Below, in pieces: positions 1-7,225 of a stretch of DNA of 17,118 nt (positions within the stretch are counted from its first letter, which is position 1; each line of letters begins with the position of its first letter). The DNA lies in contig JAEDEK010000028.1 of NCBI GenBank assembly GCA_016293365.1, positions 1 to 17,118 of the forward strand, read 5' to 3'. The notes under the pieces are model-generated. The model searched no databases. It was not told the origin of the DNA and saw nothing but the letters and a program-made list of their open reading frames with translations. The translations under genes and the position numbers were made by a program. This DNA is from Bulleidia sp. GTDB taxonomy: Bacteria; Bacillota_I; Bacilli_A; Erysipelotrichales; Erysipelotrichaceae.

Positions 1-2
1 CG

Positions 3-153
3 AATGGAACACAAGCTGCACCATTCCGGATGAAGAATGAAAAGGGCCAGTATATTTCCGATCAGATCAGAAAAGGTGAATCTGAAGTTTTATGAAGATG
101 ATGTAGTGCTGGTTCAGAAGGCTGGACCAAATGCTGCAGTATCAGCAATATGA
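3..153 (+). pseudogene. 3' end of an unrecognised gene, apparently frameshifted
   Basis: The reading frame entering at base 3 is open for 30 codons, begins NGTQAAPFRMKNEKGQY, and stops at 93-95. If one T is dropped from the TTTT run at 88-91, the frame continues through YEDDVVLVQKAGPNAAVSAI to a stop at 151-153, just before the minus-strand terminator. This fits a protein C-terminus with a one-base insertion: a decaying gene, a phase-variable tract or a sequence error. If there is no shift, the gene simply ends at 95. I do not recognise the family, and most of the gene lies outside the window. Confidence 0.35.
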
Positions 154-181
154 AAAAAGGGACAGAACGGATCTGTCCCTT
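153..181 (-). terminator. Intrinsic terminator of the HAD/EIIB operon
   Basis: On the minus strand a 9-bp perfect stem (AAGGGACAG / CTGTCCCTT, 7-nt loop) is followed by six T. It starts at the stop codon of the EIIB-like gene. There is no T run on the plus side, so it serves the minus-strand operon. Confidence 0.85.
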
Positions 182-579
182 CAGGCGTTGTGCTTTCTAT
201 GAGAGGTTGTACGCATGACACGTAATGGTCGTGGTTCATCCTCAAAATGCATCGGATTAGCAGGATGATTTTGATACATGGCAAGGATATCCTGTGCATC
301 TTCAATAAATGCATCTACCGGCATCAGGCCATACAGGCGTGGAGGAATGATATAAATCGGAATATGGAAGCTGGATGCATACTGCTTTGCAAAGATTTCC
401 AGGTGTGGACATAGCAGGGCTACATCCACTTCATCCTGACGTTCTACGATATGTGATGCCGGGATGAATGTGAAGTGTACTTCGTTTTCGAGCTTTTTTG
501 CCTGGACATCCTTTTCCAGATGACTTGCCAGGGCACTGGAGGAAAAGCCTCCTCCACATACAATTGCGATTTTCAGCAT
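181..579 (-). CDS. Orphan PTS EIIB-like protein (lactose/cellobiose type fold)
   Basis: A 132-residue protein. It begins MLKIAIVCGGGFSSSAL, which matches the phosphocysteine loop of PTS EIIB subunits (hydrophobic strand, Cys, glycine/serine-rich loop); C8 would be the phosphorylated cysteine. Later segments such as DVALLCPHL and IPIYIIPPRLYGLM fit the alternating strand/helix EIIB fold. The last ~30 residues are a polar, basic tail not expected in EIIB proteins of about 100-110 residues. An upstream extension in frame to 663 would overlap the HAD gene; I chose the ATG at 579 because it lies one base after the HAD stop with GAAGG upstream. No EIIA or EIIC is nearby, so a role in transport, regulation or a nucleotide-like binding function is open. 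Family call moderately sure, function not. Confidence 0.7.
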   Translation of the reverse strand: MLKIAIVCGGGFSSSALASHLEKDVQAKKLENEVHFTFIPASHIVERQDEVDVALLCPHLEIFAKQYASSFHIPIYIIPPRLYGLMPVDAFIEDAQDILAMYQNHPANPMHFEDEPRPLRVMRTTSHRKHNA

Positions 580-580
580 G

Positions 581-1405
581 TCAGTTACCTTCGTTGAAGA
601 TGAAACGGTTGATGACTTCCGCAATGGCGGAATGATCACAGTCGGCTTTTGTGATGTAGTCACATTCCTTTTTCATGGCTTCTACCGTATTGGCTACTCC
701 TACGCCAAGTCCTGCCTCTTTGATCATGGAGAGGTCATTGTAGTTATCGCCGATCGCAATGGTATCTCTGATATCTACACCTAACAGATCTGCAAGTTTA
801 TGCAGTCCCTTTCCTTTGGATACACCCTTGCGATTGAATTCCATATAGCGGTTGGAAGAAAAGGATACATCCAGATCCATGGTAAGATCTGTGATCTGTG
901 ACTGAATCTTTCTGAGATAGTCATAGTCGGTATTCATATAGATGGCTTTGACGATTTCCTTTTCTTTCAGAAATTCAATGTCATCACCGAAGATTTCTGT
1001 ACATGGCTGGCGGCATGCAAGATATTCCACTTCCTCCGGATAGAAGTTTCTGACCCAGACCTGATCCGGGGTATAGATATGAATGCAGATATGATCATAA
1101 CTCAGACCTCTGATATACAGATCCTGTGCTTCCTTGAATGTGATGCCCTGAAAATGAAGAACACGTTCATCTTTGTTTTCTGTGATGGCACCACCGTTGT
1201 AGGAAATGACATATTCGTTTTCCAGATCGTACAGTCCCAGTGTTTTCAGCTCATTGCGTACGGAATTATAGCCTCTGCCGGTGGCAGGGACAAATCGTAC
1301 ACCTGCCTGTTTAGCACGTTGGATGGCTTCGATGTTTTCTTTTGAAATGGAACGATCACGGGATATCAGTGTTTCGTCCAGATCGCATGCGATAATTTTG
1401 TACAT
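581..1405 (-). CDS. Cof-type HAD-IIB family phosphatase
   Basis: A 274-residue cytoplasmic phosphatase of the haloacid dehalogenase superfamily, probably acting on sugar phosphates or nucleotides. Motif I is CDLDETL (nucleophile D8, acid/base D10), motif II is PATGR (T42), the conserved lysine lies in VSKGKGL (K197), and motif III is GDNYND (D220, D224) for Mg2+ binding. The roughly 110-residue cap between motif II and the lysine is the IIB/Cof type. Length is normal for the family. The start ATG has AAAGGAG upstream. The EIIB-like gene begins one base after its stop, so the two are co-translated, which suggests a phosphorylated carbohydrate as substrate. Family sure; substrate unknown. Confidence 0.9.
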   Translation of the reverse strand: MYKIIACDLDETLISRDRSISKENIEAIQRAKQAGVRFVPATGRGYNSVRNELKTLGLYDLENEYVISYNGGAITENKDERVLHFQGITFKEAQDLYIRGLSYDHICIHIYTPDQVWVRNFYPEEVEYLACRQPCTEIFGDDIEFLKEKEIVKAIYMNTDYDYLRKIQSQITDLTMDLDVSFSSNRYMEFNRKGVSKGKGLHKLADLLGVDIRDTIAIGDNYNDLSMIKEAGLGVGVANTVEAMKKECDYITKADCDHSAIAEVINRFIFNEGN

Positions 1406-1435
1406 AGCTGGTCTCCTTTGTATATTCCTGAATTT

Positions 1436-1444
1436 ATGATAACA
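1436..1444 (-). promoter_or_regulatory. Extended -10 promoter of the HAD/EIIB operon
   Basis: The minus strand reads TGTTATCAT, an extended -10 (TGnTATCAT), about 30 bases before the HAD start codon. No good -35 is seen at the normal distance. Confidence 0.45.
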
Positions 1445-1492
1445 GAAAAAGGGAGGTATTTCGTTTCCTGATATGGAATTATGATCAGGGTC

Positions 1493-1521
1493 TTCTCAAA
1501 AACGGTCAGTCACAATACAAT
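1493..1521 (+). promoter_or_regulatory. Weak promoter of the TetR-ABC operon
   Basis: TACAAT (1516-1521) is a good -10. A weak -35-like TTCTCA (1493-1498) lies 17 bases upstream. The predicted transcript start would lie only ~11 bases before the tetR-like start codon, which makes the leader very short. Confidence 0.4.
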
Positions 1522-1528
1522 AAAAACA

Positions 1529-1538
1529 AGGATATCCT
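1529..1538 (+). promoter_or_regulatory. Perfect 10-bp palindrome overlapping the SD of the TetR gene
   Basis: AGGATATCCT is its own reverse complement and sits directly against the ATG at 1539, covering the AAGGA ribosome-binding site. It is a candidate autoregulatory operator half-pair for the TetR protein. A 10-bp palindrome is short for a TetR site, so this is inference. Confidence 0.3.
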
Positions 1539-2141
1539 ATGAAAGAAAGTTTCTTGCTTCTGCCGGAAGAAAGGCAGAATGAAATCATCAATGCCGGATT
1601 TGATCAGTTTTCCTGTCATTCCTATCGGAAATGTCCGGTAGGCAGGATTGCAGAGCAGGCTCATATCAGCAAATCTCTTCTGTTTTATTACTTTAAGGAT
1701 AAGAAGGAGCTGTATATGACGTTGTGGAATAAGTGCGCCTGCTTTACAGCATCTTCCCTGCAGGAAGAAAAAATCAGTGAACTGCCGTTTTTTGATATGC
1801 TCGAAAAAGGCCTGCATGTCAAAATGGAACTGCTGCGGAAATATCCGTCGCTGTCAGCATTCGCGATCCGTGCCTATTATGAGAATGATGAAAGGATCAG
1901 ACCAGAAGTACAGGCAACTTATCAGAAGATGCTGAAGTATTACAGAGATAAGACAATCCGTGCCATGAATCCTGAGGAATTCAGGGAAGGAATTGATCTT
2001 TCTGAAATGTATCAGATGATTTACTATGCATCTGAAGGATATCTGTATGAAAAGGTCAGAAGCGGAAAACTGGACGCGGATGAGATTGAAGAGGAATATC
2101 ATAAGATGATGCAGCACTGGAAAGGGGTGTATGGAAGATGA
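1539..2141 (+). CDS. TetR/AcrR-family transcriptional regulator
   Basis: A 200-residue protein, normal for TetR regulators. The N-terminal DNA-binding helix-turn-helix covers about residues 34-53 (VGRIAEQAHISKSLLFYYF) and is followed by KDKKELY, the classic TetR start of helix 4. The rest is helical and poorly conserved, as expected for the ligand/dimer domain. AAGGA precedes the ATG at 1539. Its stop overlaps the ATG of the ABC ATPase (ATGA), so it is the first gene of a three-gene operon and probably controls it in response to an exported compound. Ligand unknown. Confidence 0.9.
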   Translation: MKESFLLLPEERQNEIINAGFDQFSCHSYRKCPVGRIAEQAHISKSLLFYYFKDKKELYMTLWNKCACFTASSLQEEKISELPFFDMLEKGLHVKMELLRKYPSLSAFAIRAYYENDERIRPEVQATYQKMLKYYRDKTIRAMNPEEFREGIDLSEMYQMIYYASEGYLYEKVRSGKLDADEIEEEYHKMMQHWKGVYGR

Positions 2142-3013
2142 TTCTGCAGATTGATAATCTGAGCAAATACTATGGAAAACAAAAAGGTGTGGAACACGTC
2201 AGCCTTGCTTTGGAAGAAGGGGAGATCTTCGGGCTGATCGGGCCGAACGGTGCGGGTAAATCCACAACGATCCGCTCTGTTATGAACATGCTGAACAAAA
2301 CGGAAGGGACCGTCACCTTCCTTGGCAGACCATTGGAGAAAAACAGCATTGATCTGAAACGGCAGATCGGCTATCTGCCAGGAGAAGTATTCCTGTATGA
2401 AGATATGAAAGTGTCACAGATGCTGGACTATCATCAGTCATTCTATAAAGAAGATCTGAGTGAAAGAAGGAAGTATCTGGTGGAAGTCCTTCAGGTGGAT
2501 GAGTCAAAGAAGATTGAAGATCTTTCTCTTGGTAACAGGAAAAAGGTAGGCATTGTCCTTGCTTTGATGCATAACCCGAAGCTGCTGATACTTGATGAGC
2601 CTACCAGCGGTCTGGATCCAATCATGCAGAAGCAGTTTCAAAATCTTCTGAAAGAAGAAAAACAGCATGGTACGACCATCATCTATTCCACTCATATTCT
2701 GTCTGAAGTATCGCAGATCTGTGATCGTGTCGGTATTGTCAGAGATGGCAGACTGATTCAGGTGGATGAAGTGGAAAACCTTTCCCGACATACGCTTCAG
2801 CATGTCACAGTTGTATCAGCCGATGCGGGTAGAATCGCCGAAGAACTGCATCTGAAGGAATATGACCTGAATGAGGATACATTGAAATTCAGATATGACG
2901 GTGACATCAATGCACTCCTTAAGGTAATCAGCTCGTATCCGATTACGCATCTGAATATTGAAGAGCCTTCGATTGAAGAGATCTTCATGCACTATTATCA
3001 GCAGGAGGCATAA
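2138..3013 (+). CDS. ABC transporter ATP-binding protein (ABC-2 exporter type)
   Basis: The 291-residue ATPase of a two-gene exporter. Walker A is GPNGAGKST (35-43), the signature is LSLGN (129-133, a variant of LSGGQ), Walker B is LLILDEP (149-155) with the D-loop GLD at 158-160, and the switch histidine is H186 in STHIL. The Q-loop region reads IGYLPGE, with glycine where many ABC proteins have glutamine; this variant is common in this exporter subfamily. A ~75-residue C-terminal extension is typical of drug or lantibiotic exporters of the CcmA/BcrA type. It is coupled to the TetR gene by a 4-base overlap and to the permease by one base. Substrate cannot be deduced. Confidence 0.92.
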   Translation: MILQIDNLSKYYGKQKGVEHVSLALEEGEIFGLIGPNGAGKSTTIRSVMNMLNKTEGTVTFLGRPLEKNSIDLKRQIGYLPGEVFLYEDMKVSQMLDYHQSFYKEDLSERRKYLVEVLQVDESKKIEDLSLGNRKKVGIVLALMHNPKLLILDEPTSGLDPIMQKQFQNLLKEEKQHGTTIIYSTHILSEVSQICDRVGIVRDGRLIQVDEVENLSRHTLQHVTVVSADAGRIAEELHLKEYDLNEDTLKFRYDGDINALLKVISSYPITHLNIEEPSIEEIFMHYYQQEA

Positions 3014-3014
3014 C

Positions 3015-3809
3015 ATGATCATCAGAAAAGAAATGAAAAACGGCCTGATCAGTTTTCTGATCTGGACCGCTGTATTATGCGGAATGTTCGGAATGATCTT
3101 TCTGCTGTATCCGTATATCATCGATGATGTGGATCCTGAATCCATCAATGCCTTACTGAATCTGTTTCCAGAATCTGTTCTCAAGGCATTCAATATGGAC
3201 CTTTCCGGAATTGATTCCGCTTTTGGCTGGCTCAAGAGTGAAGGTTTTGTATTCATTCTGCTGGTAAGTGGATGTTACAGCGCACTTCTTGGCTCCTCCA
3301 TTGTGCTTAAGGAAGAAAACGATCACACGATTGAATATCTCAATGCTCTGCCGGTTTCCAGAACGCAGATTGTTCTGAAGAAATACATCAGTGGCCTGAT
3401 CTATGTGACTGGTTTTGTGCTGGTCACAGCCGTTTCCAACTGGATGTTTCTGACATTTACAGAAACGGTTGATAACAGGGCATACTGGCTTCTTGCGATT
3501 ACACCATTATTCACATCTGTTGTATTGTACAGTATCGGTATGCTGATCAGTACCTTCATGCACAGATCCCGTGCCATGATGGGAATAAGCCTTGGCTTTG
3601 TATTTGTCAGCTATATTCTCAACATGTTTTCCGGAATGTCAGATAAAACGGAATTCCTGAAATATTTCAGTGTATTCACACTGGCGGATATCCGTAATGT
3701 CATGGTCAATATTGAAATCAATCCGATGATGATTATCATCAGTATCCTGATTTCCATCGTTTCACTGATCGGCAGTATTGCTGTGTATCAAAGGAAAGAA
3801 CTTCTGTGA
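3015..3809 (+). CDS. ABC-2 type permease subunit
   Basis: A 264-residue integral membrane protein with about six hydrophobic spans, including one at residues ~11-35, a pair in the middle around LLVSGCYSALLGSSIV and the GLIYVTGFVLVTAV helix, and a final span ending in the basic QRKELL tail. The segment EYLNALPVSRTQIVLKKY is the coupling-helix region typical of ABC-2 permeases. The start is ATG 3015, which has AGGAGG six bases upstream and lies one base after the ATPase stop; a longer reading from 2958 overlaps the ATPase and lacks such a site. It forms the membrane part of the exporter with the ATPase. Confidence 0.9.
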   Translation: MIIRKEMKNGLISFLIWTAVLCGMFGMIFLLYPYIIDDVDPESINALLNLFPESVLKAFNMDLSGIDSAFGWLKSEGFVFILLVSGCYSALLGSSIVLKEENDHTIEYLNALPVSRTQIVLKKYISGLIYVTGFVLVTAVSNWMFLTFTETVDNRAYWLLAITPLFTSVVLYSIGMLISTFMHRSRAMMGISLGFVFVSYILNMFSGMSDKTEFLKYFSVFTLADIRNVMVNIEINPMMIIISILISIVSLIGSIAVYQRKELL

Positions 3810-3818
3810 TCAAATATC

Positions 3819-3853
3819 AACCGGGGCAGTGCATGTGCATTGCCCCGGTTTTG
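3819..3853 (+). terminator. Strong intrinsic terminator after the TetR-ABC operon
   Basis: AACCGGGGCA (3819-3828) pairs with TGCCCCGGTT (3841-3850). The stem can extend inward through GTGCA/TGCAT with one wobble. TTTT follows on the plus strand. It lies between convergent genes and may also slow minus-strand transcripts. Confidence 0.88.
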
Positions 3854-3855
3854 GA

Positions 3856-4233
3856 TCATTTGACGATATTACCCTTCCAGTCACTGATTCCACCAAAATC
3901 AACAACATTGGTAAAACCAAGGTCAGTCAGTAAAGCACATGCTTTCTTTGATCTGTTGCCACTGCGGCAGTAGACAAGAATGAGCTGATCTGTCCTGAAA
4001 TCGGAAGTTGTTTCCTGATTGATGGCGTCATATGGCAGGCAGATCGCTTTTGGAACATGTCCTGTGTTGTATTCATCTTCAGTTCTGACATCAAGAATGA
4101 TGTAATCTGTTTCTGTTTCCATCAATTCCTGCGTCTGTTCAGCAGTTATGGTTTTCCATGCCTGTTCAGGGGCAGAAGCGGAGCACCCGAAACAGAATAT
4201 GGATGCCACTGCAGCAATCAGTTTTTTCTTCAT
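3856..4233 (-). CDS. Rhodanese-like domain lipoprotein
   Basis: A 125-residue protein with an N-terminal signal (MKKKLIAAVASIFCFGC) and a single rhodanese domain. The lipobox-like CFGC (C17) is not canonical, so lipid attachment is likely but not certain. The domain has ILDVRTEDEYNTGHVPKA, the usual substrate-side motif, and the active-site loop CRSGNRS (C89-S95), which carries sulfur as a cysteine persulfide in rhodaneses. It would act outside the membrane. The start at 4233 is preceded by AGGAG lying in the last codons of the upstream dehydrogenase gene; the upstream in-frame ATG at 4257 lies inside that gene. Sulfur chemistry fits the nearby sulfite reductase, but a separate terminator divides the two units. 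Confidence 0.85.
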   Translation of the reverse strand: MKKKLIAAVASIFCFGCSASAPEQAWKTITAEQTQELMETETDYIILDVRTEDEYNTGHVPKAICLPYDAINQETTSDFRTDQLILVYCRSGNRSKKACALLTDLGFTNVVDFGGISDWKGNIVK

Positions 4234-4238
4234 ATGTG

Positions 4239-4937
4239 TTATTCTCCTAAATACCATCTGTAATCGTTATGGTAGATCATCTGTTTTGTCATGCCTCCAT
4301 CAATACAGATGTTCTCACCTGTGATAAAGGATGCTTTTTCAGATACAAGAAACAGTACCATGTGGGCAATATCATCCGGTGTACCGACTCTGCCGGCTGG
4401 ATGTTGAAGACAGTCAGCTCCGTGGTATGTCTTTCCATCTGTTTCAATCCATCCTGGAGAGATGGAATTGACCCGGATTTTCGGACCGAGGGAAACAGCC
4501 AGAGCATGTGTCAAAGCGGCAATTCCACCTTTTGCGGCAGTGTAGCTTTCTGTCTGTGGCTGGGACATACGGTCACGGGAAGATGAAATGTTGATGATGG
4601 ATGAACCGTCCGCAAAATCATCTCTGAACAGCTTTGCAAGATAAAATGGTGCGGTAACACCGACAGAAAGCGCTCTGGAAAACTCCTCATAGGTGCATGT
4701 ATCGATGCCTTTGGATAAAGGTGGCGCATTATTGATCAGATAATCAATGTGATCATGCCTGCTCATGACATGGCGATGGAATGCTTCCAGCATCTTCGGA
4801 TCGGAAATGTCCCCGGTAAAACCGGAACCAGGGGTGATGTCTATGGTTTCTACAGAAACACCTTCCTGTTCAAACAGACAGGCAATTGCCTTGCCGATTC
4901 CATGATTTCCACCTGTAATGACTGCGACTTTTTCCAT
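4239..4937 (-). CDS. Short-chain dehydrogenase/reductase (SDR)
   Basis: A 232-residue NAD(P)-dependent oxidoreductase of the classical SDR type. The cofactor motif TGGNHGIG spans 8-15, the NNA motif is at 69-71 (NNAP rather than NNAG), the catalytic S119, Y132 and K136 are in place (YTAAK), and PG follows at 161-162. The C-terminus has ITGENICIDGG, the usual end of this fold. AGAGG precedes the ATG. It is the first gene of a two-gene operon with the rhodanese lipoprotein, whose start lies five bases past its stop. Substrate is unknown; generic FabG-like assignment is possible but not supported by context. Confidence 0.9.
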   Translation of the reverse strand: MEKVAVITGGNHGIGKAIACLFEQEGVSVETIDITPGSGFTGDISDPKMLEAFHRHVMSRHDHIDYLINNAPPLSKGIDTCTYEEFSRALSVGVTAPFYLAKLFRDDFADGSSIINISSSRDRMSQPQTESYTAAKGGIAALTHALAVSLGPKIRVNSISPGWIETDGKTYHGADCLQHPAGRVGTPDDIAHMVLFLVSEKASFITGENICIDGGMTKQMIYHNDYRWYLGE

Positions 4938-4958
4938 GGGTACCTCTTATGTAAATGA

Positions 4959-4987
4959 GCATACATCAATTGTGCAATCTGTGTAAA
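4959..4987 (-). promoter_or_regulatory. Promoter of the SDR-rhodanese operon
   Basis: On the minus strand, TTTACA (-35, complement of 4982-4987) and TATGCT (-10, complement of 4959-4964) are separated by exactly 17 bases. It lies between the sulfite reductase terminator and the SDR start. Confidence 0.6.
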
Positions 4988-5000
4988 GTGTGTTGCATAC

Positions 5001-5025
5001 AAAAAGATGATCAGACGATCATCTT
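5001..5025 (-). terminator. Intrinsic terminator of the sulfite/nitrite reductase gene
   Basis: An 8-bp stem, AGATGATC (5005-5012) with GATCATCT (5017-5024) around a 4-nt loop, is followed on the minus strand by five T (5001-5005). It lies just past the reductase stop codon and isolates it from the downstream SDR operon. Confidence 0.85.
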
Positions 5026-5034
5026 CTGTGAAAA

Positions 5035-6564
5035 TCAGAAATATTTTTCTGCAATGGCTACAATTCCATCCGGATTTTCCTTAACCCATGCATCGAAGGA
5101 AAGGTGTGAAGCGGTGACAGTCTTACCAAGTTCAACTACGAAAGACGGGATATCTGTTTCGGCAATGATGCCTGCTTCTCTACCCATTGTTTCATTTCCC
5201 TGGTAATCATTACCACCGATAAACAGCTGGAATGCGCTGACCGGTTTTTTATCGACCATCTTGATATGACCACGGAAGCCCATGGAACCGATCTGGTGAG
5301 TACCACAGGAAGATGGACATCCGGATACATGCATCTGAGGCAATGCATCAGCGGCAATATCATTTTCTTTGACGGCTTTGATACATGCAGCAAGAAGTGC
5401 CTGAGAATCACGTAAGCCAACCTGACATGTGGATGCACCGATACAGGAAACGGATGTTTCAAATACGGTTGTTGCATTGTCACTCAGAACTGCCTTTACC
5501 TTTTCCACTTCGTCAGCAGTCAGGTTGATGATATAACAGGATTCATCCGGGGAAAGACGCAGTTCAACATCCTGCATGTCCGCAATGACTTCCTGCAATG
5601 CACGTAATACATCAACAGACGGACAGCCACCCTGTGGATGATACAGATATGCATACAGGCCTTCCTGTTTCTGAGGGATGACAAACATCCCTTCTGTCTT
5701 GCCTGTGCCTGTTTTTGTGATGGTAACAGGTTCAACAGAGATGGAAAGGTCCATTGTTTCTTTCACTTTCTTCAGGTTTTCCTGAAAGATTTCGATAAAC
5801 TTTTCTTCACCGCCGACTGCTTCCACCATGTAGCGTGTACGTGCCTTGGCACGGTTTTCGTAGTTGCCATGTGCGTAGAATGTTTTTCTCATGGCTTCGA
5901 CATAGTACAGAACATCAGATGGGCTGACGTTATGATCAACACATACGCCGAATCTTGGATTGTTGCCAAGACCGCCGGCACAGTAAACATCAAATGTACC
6001 ATTTTCATTTGCCGCAAAGCCAAGATCACGGAATGTGGCATGTGGTACGTTCTTTCTGGAATTGGAGAAGCATACTTTCAGCTTACGAGGCATCTTCTTA
6101 TCCTTGACTTTTGTCAGAAGATAGTCGGATACTTTGGCGGCATATGGTCTTACATCAAAGTATTCATCCTGTTCTACACCGGACAAAGGGGAACACATGA
6201 CATTGCGTGGGAAGTCACCACCGCCACCGATAAAGATGATGTCGTTGTCCAAAGCAGCATCCATGATCGGATACAGCTGATCTGTTGTCAGATCATGCAG
6301 CTGAATGGTCTGGCATGTTGTAAAGTGGGATCGTTTTACACCATACGCAGTCATTTTTTCGACGACAAAGGCGAGCTTTTCCTTTGTGACAACACCGCAT
6401 GGCATACGCAGACGGAGCATGCTTGCCTTACCGCCTTTCTGGGAATAGCTGCCATAGTAGCCTGAGAATCCCTTGTAGTCCTTCATCGGCAGGTTGCCGG
6501 CAAAAAATTCATCTGTTTTTTCCTTAAAGGCAGGCATTTCAGCCTTCCAGTTCATTTCACTCAT
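5035..6564 (-). CDS. Siroheme-dependent nitrite/sulfite reductase
   Basis: A 509-residue cytoplasmic enzyme that reduces sulfite to sulfide or nitrite to ammonia with six electrons. The cofactor motif is complete: CIGASTC (C374, C380) and GCPSSCG (C416, C420) form the C-x5-C...C-x3-C set that binds the 4Fe-4S cluster bridged to siroheme. Two ferredoxin-like half domains precede it. MPRKLKV and DFPRNVMC keep the basic residues of the substrate pocket, but the TTRQ motif reads TTCQ. I start at the ATG at 6564, 8 bases after AAGGA; the ATG at 6573 overlaps that site. It is divergent from siroheme biosynthesis genes, which supply its cofactor. Sulfite versus nitrite cannot be settled; a sulfite role fits the nearby rhodanese. 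Confidence 0.9.
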   Translation of the reverse strand: MSEMNWKAEMPAFKEKTDEFFAGNLPMKDYKGFSGYYGSYSQKGGKASMLRLRMPCGVVTKEKLAFVVEKMTAYGVKRSHFTTCQTIQLHDLTTDQLYPIMDAALDNDIIFIGGGGDFPRNVMCSPLSGVEQDEYFDVRPYAAKVSDYLLTKVKDKKMPRKLKVCFSNSRKNVPHATFRDLGFAANENGTFDVYCAGGLGNNPRFGVCVDHNVSPSDVLYYVEAMRKTFYAHGNYENRAKARTRYMVEAVGGEEKFIEIFQENLKKVKETMDLSISVEPVTITKTGTGKTEGMFVIPQKQEGLYAYLYHPQGGCPSVDVLRALQEVIADMQDVELRLSPDESCYIINLTADEVEKVKAVLSDNATTVFETSVSCIGASTCQVGLRDSQALLAACIKAVKENDIAADALPQMHVSGCPSSCGTHQIGSMGFRGHIKMVDKKPVSAFQLFIGGNDYQGNETMGREAGIIAETDIPSFVVELGKTVTASHLSFDAWVKENPDGIVAIAEKYF

Positions 6565-6593
6565 ATAGTACATCCTTTTCTTTTATGTAACTA

Positions 6594-6602
6594 TGGTAAA
6601 CT
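6594..6602 (+). promoter_or_regulatory. Extended -10 promoter for the siroheme operon, in a divergent promoter region
   Basis: TGGTAAACT is an extended -10 (TGnTAAACT) about 30 bases before the first plus-strand start codon. The opposite strand holds TACCAT with TTTTCA 17 bases upstream, a weak candidate for the reductase promoter, so the two promoters may overlap. Confidence 0.4.
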
Positions 6603-6631
6603 TATTGGGTGTAAATGAAAAGAGAGGCAGT

Positions 6632-7225
6632 ATGGCATATTTTCCTTTTTTTACGGAGATGAAAAACAGAACATGTCTTATCGTCGGATCCGGCACAATC
6701 GCACGGTCCAAAATGCGTATCTTTCTGGAATTTGAAGCGGATGTGACATGCATCTCACCACAGTTGTTGCAGGAGCCGGGTGTGAGGTTCATACAGAAGG
6801 AAGTACAGATGGAAGATCTGGTCGGCTTTGATGTGGTTGTGGCTGCAACAGACAATCATGAGCTGAATCATCGGATTTCTCTGGAGTGCCAGAAACTTGG
6901 TATACCGGTGAATGTAGTTGATCAGAAAGATGACTGCACATTTATCTTTCCATCGATTCTGCATTATGAAAACGTCGTTGCTGCCTTTTCCAGTGGTGGC
7001 AGAAATCCTGTCATCACCCAGTATATGAAAAAACAGGCGTCTTCCTTTATCGATGAGAGGCTGGGGCAGATCAATGAGAAGACAGGGCAGATCCGGGATC
7101 TGCTCATGGATATGAGCCCTGCAGAAAGAAAGATCATCATGCAGAAAGTACTGGATGCGTATCTGAGCGGGGAAGAAAGCGATGAAGAGATCAGAAAGAG
7201 GTATATAACATGCAGATCAGAGTAG
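6632..7225 (+). CDS. Precorrin-2 dehydrogenase (siroheme synthase, SirC/Met8/CysG N-terminal type)
   Basis: A 197-residue NAD-dependent enzyme that oxidises precorrin-2 to sirohydrochlorin; Met8-like members also insert iron. The nucleotide-binding loop is IVGSGTIARSK (GxGxxA at 19-24). The motif PVNVVDQKDDCTFIFPS (92-108) carries the conserved aspartate D97 and matches the family's NVVDxxxxCxFxxP. AFSSGGRNP is the usual GGxxP segment before the helical C-terminal domain. Start ATG 6632 has AGAGAGG upstream; an in-frame ATG at 6593 lies inside the promoter and lacks a binding site. Its 3' end overlaps the HemC-CobA-HemD gene by 16 bases, so the product of that enzyme is its substrate. No separate ferrochelatase is in the window, which hints that this protein does both last steps. 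Confidence 0.88.
   Translation: MAYFPFFTEMKNRTCLIVGSGTIARSKMRIFLEFEADVTCISPQLLQEPGVRFIQKEVQMEDLVGFDVVVAATDNHELNHRISLECQKLGIPVNVVDQKDDCTFIFPSILHYENVVAAFSSGGRNPVITQYMKKQASSFIDERLGQINEKTGQIRDLLMDMSPAERKIIMQKVLDAYLSGEESDEEIRKRYITCRSE

Noticed and set aside
2958..3014. Longer N-terminus for the ABC permease
   Set aside because: The extra 19 residues lie inside the ATPase gene, and the AGGAGG at 3003-3008 fits the ATG at 3015.
5638..6465. Plus-strand frame of 275 codons opposite the sulfite/nitrite reductase
   Set aside because: Shadow of a strongly conserved gene; no ribosome-binding site, and a Cys/Phe/His-rich, unconserved-looking product.
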